Below are positions 52,996 to 60,503 of a stretch of DNA of 64,000 nucleotides, in pieces (the stretch's first letter is position 1; each line of letters opens with the position of its first letter). Location of the stretch: positions 1-64,000 of the forward strand of contig DATJOJ010000037.1 in NCBI GenBank assembly GCA_035507035.1, in the 5' to 3' direction. Origin of the DNA: DATJOJ01 sp035507035. Lineage in GTDB: Bacteria; Acidobacteriota; Terriglobia; Terriglobales; Acidobacteriaceae. Below the pieces are notes generated by a model. The model searched no databases and was not told the DNA's origin. It saw only the letters and a list, made by a program, of their open reading frames with translations. Both the position numbers and the translations under genes were made by a program.

Positions 52996-53037
52996 TGGTT
53001 CCTCAGGAGAACATCCCTGCGAATTTGTGAAGTTCCG

Positions 53038-53268
53038 TTACATCACCATTGCCAGGTTTTCCAACTCCGACTGCAGGACCGGCATGGAGCAACCGGACAT
53101 TTCCACCCGGCCAGCAGCATCGAACGCCGCCTGAGGCGAAACCCCGTAGCCCCGGCCCATTAGAAAAACCTGCAACAGCTCTGCCGCCTCGCGCGAGTCG
53201 ATTTGGCCACCCTGCAATAAATCGTTTCGCAAAGCGCTTAACTCCATCACCGAAAACCTGTCTTTCAT
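53038..53268 (-). CDS. Hypothetical protein, 76 residues
   Basis: Not recognised. ATG with GGAGGTGA at 6 bases. Mostly helical: MKDRFSVMELSALRNDLLQG, then SREAAELLQVFLMGRGYGVS and PVLQSELENLAMVM. No Cys pairs or signal. It ends before a terminator; the 298 bp upstream to the Trm112-like gene hold no other gene that I can support. Confidence 0.65.
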   Translation of the reverse strand: MKDRFSVMELSALRNDLLQGGQIDSREAAELLQVFLMGRGYGVSPQAAFDAAGRVEMSGCSMPVLQSELENLAMVM

Positions 53269-53566
53269 GGTCGTCACCTCCGACCCCCCACCGCTTCTAA
53301 GCATTAGACTCCGTCAACGCTGCTTACGTTGCAATTTGCCTGCCGCAAATTTGCCCGCAGCTGACCTTACTTTCGGTAAAACCCCACAGTAGCTTTAACC
53401 CCTTTTTGGATGAGAAGTTGCGCACCTTTGGTGGGCTAGGGCGGTAACCAGGCAAGTTACTCTTGGCGCGAATGCAAACGGGCCGGCTGACAACTTGTGT
53501 CGTTTTGGTACACAACAATGGCCCAAGTGTCCCAGATTGACAGGGCAAGTCGGCGGATCGACGTGC

Positions 53567-53737
53567 TCACGACTTTTCCGTCACCGCTTCATCCACCAAC
53601 AGGATCGGAATGTTATCCCGAACCGGATAAACCCGGTGACATTGTCCGCACTTCAGGCTTTCGCCATTGTCCTTCTGCGCCAGCGGCTTCTTGCAAACCG
53701 GACAAACCAGAATTTCAAGCAGGTCTTGGGGAATCAT
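53567..53737 (-). CDS. Trm112-family (UPF0434/YcaR-like) zinc protein
   Basis: 56 residues. It begins MIPQDLLEILVCPVCKKPLA, and CGQCH with YPVRDNIPILLVDEA follow: the two Cys knuckles and terminal motif of Trm112-like proteins. Eukaryotic and archaeal Trm112 activates methyltransferases; bacterial members are small and of less clear role, sometimes linked to lipid A genes. No strong ribosome site before the ATG. Divergent from the cobalamin riboswitch. Confidence 0.88.
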   Translation of the reverse strand: MIPQDLLEILVCPVCKKPLAQKDNGESLKCGQCHRVYPVRDNIPILLVDEAVTEKS

Positions 53738-53872
53738 GACAACAACATTCTACGCCTCGAGTCAGAGGATGGATCACGTTTCGAAATTTTGACTTCACCG
53801 CCAAATTGACTTTCGTCTCCCACCCTAGTAGATTTTGACGCCATCGGAGTTTTTGCTCTTTCTTAATCACTT

Positions 53873-54065
53873 GGTTCGCGCAACCTCGTCTTGAACGAGA
53901 GAGAAGCGGGTGAGAATCCCGCGCTGCCGCGCAACTGTAAGCGAGGAAATTGCTTCCGGTCACTGGGAATTTTATTCCTGGGAAGGCCGGTGGCGAACAC
54001 CGGGTGGCTGCCACGAAAAACATCAAGCCACTCTAACTTGCTAAGCCAGGAGAACGGCGCGAACC
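53873..54065 (+). promoter_or_regulatory. Cobalamin riboswitch
   Basis: Closing stem GGTTCGCGC (53873-53881) pairs exactly with GCGCGAACC (54057-54065). Core landmarks in order: GCGGGTGAGAATCCCGCGCT near 53914, CAACTGTAAGCG, GGGAAGGCC, and the B12 box AAGCCAGGAGAAC near 54043-54055. It lies about 40 bases before the receptor's ATG, whose Shine-Dalgarno is outside the aptamer, so control by masking or by termination are both possible. It should switch the receptor off when B12 is plentiful. Confidence 0.95.
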
Positions 54066-54104
54066 GTCAACACACAACCCTTTCGCGTGACAAAGGAGAA
54101 GTGT

Positions 54105-56297
54105 ATGCGGTTCTTCCAGGTTCTTGCTTGCCTCGCCGTTCTGCTGGCGGCAGCTTCCGCCACCGATATCAAGATTCGCGTTATCGATCCTCAATCCGCC
54201 GCGGTCAGCGGCGCCCAAGTGCAATTGACTGCGCGGGGGAGTTCTACCCCCGTCGCGGTTCAGACGACCAGCTCCGAAGGGCTCGCCATTTTTCGAGACT
54301 TGGCTGAGGGAAGCTATCAACTGAAAGTCCTTGCCGCCGGCTTCGCCGTCGAAACCGACGACGTTTCTACATCGAGCGCCGAAATCACCGTCAACCTGAA
54401 ATTGGCTGTGACCGCGGAAACCGTGCAGGTCACGGCCACGCGCACTCCGGTTCCCACCCAAAACGGCGGCGCGGACGTTTCTGTTCTAAGCGGCGAACAA
54501 ATTGAAGTCATGCAGCCGGTGTCATCCAGCGACGCCATACGCTTCCTGCCAGGCGCTGTGATCAATACGGCCGGGCAGACCGGAGGACTGGCATCGCTGT
54601 TCGTGCGCGGCGGCAATTCGAACTACAACAAAGTGATCGTTGACGGCGTGAGCATTAACGAGCCGGGCGGGACCTTCAACTTTGGCACCTTACCTCTGAG
54701 TGAAGCGGACAGGGTCGAGTTCCTGCGGGGAGCGCAAAGCACGCTTTACGGATCGGACGCGATGACCAGCGTGGTGCAAGTGTTCACGAAAACCGGGTCC
54801 ACTCCCGTGCCCGAGTTGCGCTTCGGCGCCGATGCGGGCAACTACGATACGCAGCACGGCTATGGGTCGCTGGCAGGGGCGCACGGGAGGTTCGATTACG
54901 ACGTTTTCGCGGATCAATTCAACACTATGGGACGGGGACCGAATGACAGTTATTCCAATTCTCTCGAAGGGCTGAACGTTGGAGCCAAACTGAACCAACA
55001 GATCGCGCTGCGATTGCGCGCACGGCATGACAACGCGATCACTGGAATCCAGGATGAGTGGAACTTCAACGGGCAGCCGCTGCTGTCGCCCGATCTGTAT
55101 GAACGGGCGCGACAGAATAATTTTCTCGGCAGCTTTGCAATTACGATCACCGGGCCGTCGCGTTGGACCCACCAGCTCACTGGATTCGAGGCCAGTTTAG
55201 AGCGGATCAATACCGACCCCGCGATTTCCCCTGGCAGAATTAGTCCCTTTGGCGAGGTAGATTTTGTCTACGCCGATTTCACTCATTTCAACCGTGCAGG
55301 GTTCGATTATCAGGGCAACTATGTTGAAAGGAGCTGGACGCAAACGACGATCGGCTACGAATTCGAGGATGAAAACGGCACGGTGAATGATGCCGTTCCG
55401 CCGCCGCCAACCATTGCTCATGGCTTACGCCGCAATCAGGCGGTCTACGCGCAGCAGGAACTGAATCTGAAGCGGTTGACTGTCGTGGCCGGCGTGAGGT
55501 TCGTGCACAATACCACCTTCGGCAATGCCGGAATTCCCCGCGTGGCCCTCGGATACGAGGTTTTTCGCGGCGGGCGGATGTTCTCCGGAACGCGCCTGAA
55601 ATTTTCTTACACGACCGGAATCAAAGAGCCTCGTTTTGAAGAGACCTTCGCGGTAGGTCCGTACCAGATCCCAAATCCTAATTTGAAGGCAGAACGCAAC
55701 CGGGCATTTGAAACCGGCTTTCAACAGGGCTTTTTCTCGAACAAAATGGTGCTCGACGCGACATACTTCAACAATCTCTTTCACGACCAGATTGAATTCG
55801 TGACCGTTAATCCGGAGACATTTGTTGGGCAGTACATCAACCTGCAAAAATCTCTTGCTCACGGAGCGGAAGTCGAATTGCAATCGAGAATCAGTTCGAA
55901 GATTTCCTGGAACAATTCCTATACCTACACATCGACGCAGATCATTCAGGCCCCGCCAGGAACCGCACCTCCCTTTGCCACCGATGATCCCCTGCTGCGG
56001 CGACCGCACCACGTTGCTCAGTCTCTGCTGTCGTACCTTGGTGGACGCTGGGGAGCCAATCTCGGAGCTAATTACGTAGGATGGCGTCCAGATTCGGACT
56101 TCTTCGGCTTCAACATCAACCACGCGTCTTCTTACACCTTGGTGAATGCGGGCGGTTGGTATGCGATTACCTCCCGCGTGACCGCCTATCTGATCATTAA
56201 TAACGTCCTCGACAAGCAATACAACGAGGTCGTGGGATATCCTGCGTTACGCGCCAATTTCCGCGCCGGGATGCGATTCCGGATCGGAGGAGAGTAG
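54105..56297 (+). CDS. btuB: Cobalamin TonB-dependent receptor with carboxypeptidase-regulatory domain
   Basis: 730 residues. Signal peptide 1-23, carboxypeptidase-regulatory domain about 25-105 (KIRVIDPQSAAVSGAQVQLT), TonB-box-like ETVQVTATRT, plug (about 120-235; VRGGNSNYNKVIVDGVSINE, FLRGAQSTLYGSDAMTSVVQ) and a barrel ending in GMRFRIGGE. BtuB of E. coli lacks the N-terminal extra domain. The riboswitch makes a B12 or cobinamide ligand very likely. ATG with GGAG at 7 bases. No BtuCDF genes in the window. Confidence 0.92.
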   Translation: MRFFQVLACLAVLLAAASATDIKIRVIDPQSAAVSGAQVQLTARGSSTPVAVQTTSSEGLAIFRDLAEGSYQLKVLAAGFAVETDDVSTSSAEITVNLKLAVTAETVQVTATRTPVPTQNGGADVSVLSGEQIEVMQPVSSSDAIRFLPGAVINTAGQTGGLASLFVRGGNSNYNKVIVDGVSINEPGGTFNFGTLPLSEADRVEFLRGAQSTLYGSDAMTSVVQVFTKTGSTPVPELRFGADAGNYDTQHGYGSLAGAHGRFDYDVFADQFNTMGRGPNDSYSNSLEGLNVGAKLNQQIALRLRARHDNAITGIQDEWNFNGQPLLSPDLYERARQNNFLGSFAITITGPSRWTHQLTGFEASLERINTDPAISPGRISPFGEVDFVYADFTHFNRAGFDYQGNYVERSWTQTTIGYEFEDENGTVNDAVPPPPTIAHGLRRNQAVYAQQELNLKRLTVVAGVRFVHNTTFGNAGIPRVALGYEVFRGGRMFSGTRLKFSYTTGIKEPRFEETFAVGPYQIPNPNLKAERNRAFETGFQQGFFSNKMVLDATYFNNLFHDQIEFVTVNPETFVGQYINLQKSLAHGAEVELQSRISSKISWNNSYTYTSTQIIQAPPGTAPPFATDDPLLRRPHHVAQSLLSYLGGRWGANLGANYVGWRPDSDFFGFNINHASSYTLVNAGGWYAITSRVTAYLIINNVLDKQYNEVVGYPALRANFRAGMRFRIGGE

Positions 56298-56359
56298 GGA
56301 ATCCGCGTCTTGCGCAGGTGTAGAATGCTCCGTGACCTAATTCGCCCCTCGGAGATTCC

Positions 56360-57847
56360 ATGGCTACGAGAGCTCTTCGCTGGATGGCACGTTCTACCGC
56401 GCTGGCTGCTCTTTTACTGATCGGCGGTGGTCTGCTCTTCGCGCGATCCGCGCAGCAGGATCATTCCTCTGATCCACGTATGAAGAACGCCTATCGTTTT
56501 CCGCAGGGCGGCTGGACTTACGTGCATCTCGAGGGCTCACCTTCGGAAATCGGCTTTCAGCACGGCTATCTGCTGGCTCCGGAAATTGAAGACGCATTCC
56601 ACGTCGTGCAGTTGGAGGACACGCACAACACGCAGCGCGATTGGGCATTTTTCCGCAAGAATGCTAAAGACATGCTCTGGCCCCACATCGATGTCGAATA
56701 TCGGCAGGAGTTGCAGGGAATCGTGGACGGTCTAAAAGCACATGGCGTGAATTTGGATATTTACGACATCGTCGCGCTGAACGCCTTTACCGAGGTTCCG
56801 GAGTACTACGTTCCCTGGCTCGACAAAAAACAAAAAGCAGGGAATGCGCCGAAACTCGTGCCACAAGGCAATTGCAGCGCGTTTATCGCCACTGGCGGCA
56901 TGACCAAGGACCACCAGATCGTCATTGCCCACAGCAACTGGACCGGATATCTTGACGGCACGCGCTGGGTCATGATGTTTGACATTCAGCCGGAGCATGG
57001 AAATCGCATCTTGATGGACGGCTTTCCCGGTGTTATCACTAGCGCCGATGATTTCGGTATCAACTCGTCCGGCATCATGATTACGGAAACTACTATCACC
57101 CAGTTTGAAGGATGGGACCCGAACGGTAAGCCGGAATTCATGCGCTCGCGCAAGGCGCTGCAGTACGCCGACTCGATCGACGACTATGTGCGGATCATGA
57201 AAGATGGCAACAACGGCGGCTACGCCAATGACTGGCTCATCGGCGACCGCAAGACCGGTGAAATCGCTTACCTGGAGCTCGGTTTGAAGAATACGCCACT
57301 CTGGCGGACGAAAGACGGCTACTTCATCAGCTCGAACTTCGCCCGCGATCCCAAGCTCATCGCGGAGGAGGCGCCGGAATTCAATCCCAAGGATTTGTCA
57401 TCATCCATGAATGCCCGCCGCGTTCGCTGGGAACAACTGATGCAGCAGAATAAGGGACAGATCGACGCCGACATGGCGGAGAAGTTTCTGGGCGACCATC
57501 TCGACAGCTATGAAGGAAAGGTCGATGCCGACGAACGCTCACTCTGCGGGCACACCGATAACTCGCCGCGCGGTGCGCCGCAATGGGACGATCCACCTTA
57601 TGATCCTCAAGGAGCGGTTCAGGGCAAAGTCACAGACAGTAACATGGCGGCGAAGATGAGCCTGCGTGCTCGTGCCGGCCACCCTTGCGGGGAGGATTTC
57701 ATTGCGAAAGATTTTCTTGATCGGCATCCGGAATTCGATTGGGAGAAGCCGCTTCTGCGCGACATGAAAGCCGGCCCATGGACAACATTCACGGCAGGCC
57801 AAGTGCAACCGAATGATTCTGTGGCGCAGAACGGATCGTCTCATTAA
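56360..57847 (+). CDS. Ntn-hydrolase, C45/phospholipase B-like
   Basis: 495 residues. Signal peptide about 1-30. Residue Cys in PQGNCSAFIATGG is a plausible Ntn nucleophile, and further landmarks are HSNWTGYLDG and DDFGINSSGIMITETTI as in peptidase C45 (acyl-CoA:6-aminopenicillanate acyltransferase) and phospholipase B-like proteins. Those families undergo self-cleavage; not shown here. Substrate unknown. It lies 62 bp after the B12 receptor and may share its transcript. Confidence 0.8.
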   Translation: MATRALRWMARSTALAALLLIGGGLLFARSAQQDHSSDPRMKNAYRFPQGGWTYVHLEGSPSEIGFQHGYLLAPEIEDAFHVVQLEDTHNTQRDWAFFRKNAKDMLWPHIDVEYRQELQGIVDGLKAHGVNLDIYDIVALNAFTEVPEYYVPWLDKKQKAGNAPKLVPQGNCSAFIATGGMTKDHQIVIAHSNWTGYLDGTRWVMMFDIQPEHGNRILMDGFPGVITSADDFGINSSGIMITETTITQFEGWDPNGKPEFMRSRKALQYADSIDDYVRIMKDGNNGGYANDWLIGDRKTGEIAYLELGLKNTPLWRTKDGYFISSNFARDPKLIAEEAPEFNPKDLSSSMNARRVRWEQLMQQNKGQIDADMAEKFLGDHLDSYEGKVDADERSLCGHTDNSPRGAPQWDDPPYDPQGAVQGKVTDSNMAAKMSLRARAGHPCGEDFIAKDFLDRHPEFDWEKPLLRDMKAGPWTTFTAGQVQPNDSVAQNGSSH

Positions 57848-58605
57848 ACCTTAACGCGGGGGCGCTTGCTCGAAGCGCCGTCGTTGCCGTTCCCCGACTG
57901 TGGCTCGAAACTGCCATTTGATTTTCCGGGAGGTGTTCCGCAGGGCAGCGCTGCCGCTGAGTGGCTTCCTTCGTACTTCCGGCGGGCGATCAGCAATTTT
58001 TCCAGTGCATCTCCTTGCAAGGGCTGTTGCCGGCCCAGAATGTGGGTGACCAGCGCGATCTGGGCGAAGTGCTCCACGGTTTCCATCTTCATGTAAGCAT
58101 GACTCAATGTGTCACCGTACGTGACTACGCCATGATTCGACATTAAGATCGCGTCATAGTCGGGAATGAGCGGCTCGAGCGACAGGCCGAGTTCCGGAGT
58201 TCCGGGAGTGGCGTATTTCGCCAGCGGAATTGATCCCAGCCCCACCACGACTTCACACACCAGCGGCTTATCCAGCGCCATGCCGGCGGCCGCGAAGCCG
58301 GTTGCGGTCGGGGGATGCGCATGAACGATGCCGTTGACATCTGGCCGCAAGCGGTAAATCAGCAGATGCATGCCAATTTCGCTCGACACATGATGATTTC
58401 CGCGAATAACACGGCCTTCGAGATCCACGATCACCAGATCGGATTCGCGCAAGCTCCCTTTGCTCATGGCCGTTGGCGTGGCAAGGATGCGGCGCTCGTC
58501 AAGACGAACCGACAAGTTCCCATCCATGGCCGCCACACAACCGCGTTGGTGCAGCATTCGCCCGAAGGAGATAACTTCTCTGCGATATTGGCGTTCGCTA
58601 GACAT
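57844..58605 (-). CDS. Class II aldolase/adducin-family protein
   Basis: 253 residues. Class II aldolase fold: GCVAAMDGNLSVRLDERRIL, metal His pair in GIVHAHPPTATGFAAAG, NHGVVTYGD with the third His. It resembles L-fuculose-phosphate or rhamnulose aldolases and related decarboxylases; substrate unknown. A long basic tail (NDGASSKRPRVKV) ends the protein. Its 3' end overlaps by four bases the Ntn-hydrolase 3' end (convergent). Confidence 0.85.
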   Translation of the reverse strand: MSSERQYRREVISFGRMLHQRGCVAAMDGNLSVRLDERRILATPTAMSKGSLRESDLVIVDLEGRVIRGNHHVSSEIGMHLLIYRLRPDVNGIVHAHPPTATGFAAAGMALDKPLVCEVVVGLGSIPLAKYATPGTPELGLSLEPLIPDYDAILMSNHGVVTYGDTLSHAYMKMETVEHFAQIALVTHILGRQQPLQGDALEKLLIARRKYEGSHSAAALPCGTPPGKSNGSFEPQSGNGNDGASSKRPRVKV

Positions 58606-58724
58606 GGTGCGGGTACGAACGGGAGAGTGAACGTATGGTAACGCACGAACACGCCCAAGACAATCCAGTTCTTCCTTGAGTGTGCCACGAACGGAGCCGG
58701 GCGTCGAATCTATAATGAAGCCGC

Positions 58725-59810
58725 GTGCTGGTTTCCGAATTCAACTACTATCTTCCCCCGGAATTAATAGCGCAGGAACCCCTGCCCGACCGGGCCGCGT
58801 CCCGCTTACTGCATCTGAGGCGTTCCGGCGGCATTGCCGACATCGCCTTCCGCGAATTTCCGGATCTGCTTCGCTCTGACGATCTTGTTATCTTTAATAA
58901 CACTCGCGTATTTCCCGCCAGATTGTATGGCAGACGAAGCGGGTCACGAGCACAGCCGGTAAGCGCGCGCAACCGGGCGGCGAAGGAGTTCCTGAAAGGC
59001 GAAATCGAGGTATTGCTGACCCGGCAGATTTCTGGCGATCCGAACGAGTGGGAGTGCCTGGTCCGGCCAGGACGCAAGATTGGGCTTGGCGAACAGCTGT
59101 TCTTTGGAGAACGTGACGAACTGCAAGCCGAAGTGATTTCACGTGGAACATTCGGCGAGCGGCGAATTCGTTTCCAGCAGCAAGCGGATTTTTTTAGCTT
59201 GATCGAGCGGTTGGGGCATATTCCGCTGCCGCCGTATATTGATCGGACCGACCGCCCCGCAGACCGCGAACGCTATCAGACGATCTATGCTCGAGCCCGA
59301 GGGTCAGTGGCTGCTCCCACGGCTGGATTGCATTTCACGACGGAAATACTGGATCGCATGCGGGAACGTGGGATCGAAACCGCGGAGATCACGCTACATG
59401 TCGGCTTGGGAACATTTCAGCCGGTGCGAGTGGAGCGGGTGGAAGATCATCAACTGCATAGCGAGCGGTACAGCATCTCGGAAGATGCTGCGGAGAAGAT
59501 CAATAAAACATTGGGGGCTGGGCGGCGCGTGGTGGCAATTGGTACCACAACGGTGCGGACACTGGAGGACGCCGCCAAAGAGTCAGGCCGCGTACAAGCC
59601 GGCAGCGGCGAGGCTAATACTTTTATTTACCCTGGGTACCAATTCCGCTTGGTTGGAGCTTTGCTCACCAATTTTCACCTGCCGCAATCCACGCTGCTGA
59701 TGCTGGTTTGTGCATTCGCGGGTAAGAACAACGTGTTGCGCGCCTACGAACATGCCGTGGCCGAGAAATACCGCTTTTATTCCTACGGAGACTGCATGTT
59801 TGTCGAGTGA
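58725..59810 (+). CDS. queA: S-adenosylmethionine:tRNA ribosyltransferase-isomerase
   Basis: 361 residues. FNYYLPPELIAQEPL, FNNTRVFPARLYGRR, VRPGRK, PLPPYI, VAAPTAGLHFT and NFHLPQSTLLMLVCAFAGK are the QueA landmarks. It transfers the ribosyl of SAM to preQ1-tRNA in queuosine synthesis. An insert of about 20 residues (SARNRAAKEFLKGEIE) follows the GRR motif. Start GTG, weak ribosome site. CDO follows by 41 bp; queuosine genes tgt and queG are not in the window. Confidence 0.95.
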   Translation: MLVSEFNYYLPPELIAQEPLPDRAASRLLHLRRSGGIADIAFREFPDLLRSDDLVIFNNTRVFPARLYGRRSGSRAQPVSARNRAAKEFLKGEIEVLLTRQISGDPNEWECLVRPGRKIGLGEQLFFGERDELQAEVISRGTFGERRIRFQQQADFFSLIERLGHIPLPPYIDRTDRPADRERYQTIYARARGSVAAPTAGLHFTTEILDRMRERGIETAEITLHVGLGTFQPVRVERVEDHQLHSERYSISEDAAEKINKTLGAGRRVVAIGTTTVRTLEDAAKESGRVQAGSGEANTFIYPGYQFRLVGALLTNFHLPQSTLLMLVCAFAGKNNVLRAYEHAVAEKYRFYSYGDCMFVE

Positions 59811-59851
59811 TTTCGCGGAAGGCGTTATACTGGCTGCGGGAGTGAGTAAAC

Positions 59852-60436
59852 ATGGGTATACAAGCGCTGTCTAGGCTGTCGTCGATTCAAGATTTCGTTA
59901 CGGAATTGCGAAAATTTCCTGAGCCGGCCTTTGACCAGACCGATCAGATCGTGAAATTTCTTGAGCACACGCCGGTTGCTCCTGAGACGCTCACCCCTTA
60001 CCTGAGCTGGGATCGCCAGCACTACACCCGCAACCTCATCGACAAGACGCCACTCTATGAACTGATGGCGATCTGCTGGGAAATCGGGCAAATCAGTTCT
60101 GTGCATAATCACCGCGACCAGAATTGCTGGATGGCGGTGCCGATTGGCCGGCTGATGGTCGAGAATTATCGTGTGGTCACGCAAGATGTTGAGAAAGGTT
60201 GCTGCCAGTTGGTAACAGCGGAGACGGTAGAAATGAATGCCAAGCATCCCTGCGCGGTCGATCCGCTGGAGCCAGTGCATCGCGTCTACAATCCGCGCGA
60301 GTTCAATCAGCGAGCGGTCAGCCTGCACGTCTACTCGCGGCCCTTTGATTCATGCGTCGTTTACTCGCCCGATCAAGGAACTTGCGGCGTGATCCAACTG
60401 CATTACAACACCGAGTACGGGAAACCGGCCCAATAA
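59852..60436 (+). CDS. Cysteine dioxygenase
   Basis: 194 residues, cupin. Fe ligands His85 and His87 in SVHNHRDQNCW and His143 in HRVYN; Arg60 in YTRN for substrate; Tyr161 in SLHVYSRPFDSC. The residue in the place of rat Cys93 is Cys92, so a Cys-Tyr thioether cofactor may form, unlike most bacterial enzymes as I remember them. It oxidises L-cysteine to cysteine sulfinate with O2. Cytoplasmic. Gene order queA-CDO-polA is likely incidental. Confidence 0.92.
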   Translation: MGIQALSRLSSIQDFVTELRKFPEPAFDQTDQIVKFLEHTPVAPETLTPYLSWDRQHYTRNLIDKTPLYELMAICWEIGQISSVHNHRDQNCWMAVPIGRLMVENYRVVTQDVEKGCCQLVTAETVEMNAKHPCAVDPLEPVHRVYNPREFNQRAVSLHVYSRPFDSCVVYSPDQGTCGVIQLHYNTEYGKPAQ

Positions 60437-60503
60437 AATCAGTAACTGAGAACTGCGATCTGCTATTGGCAACAGATCCATCCTTCCTTGCTAAACTTAG
60501 GTA

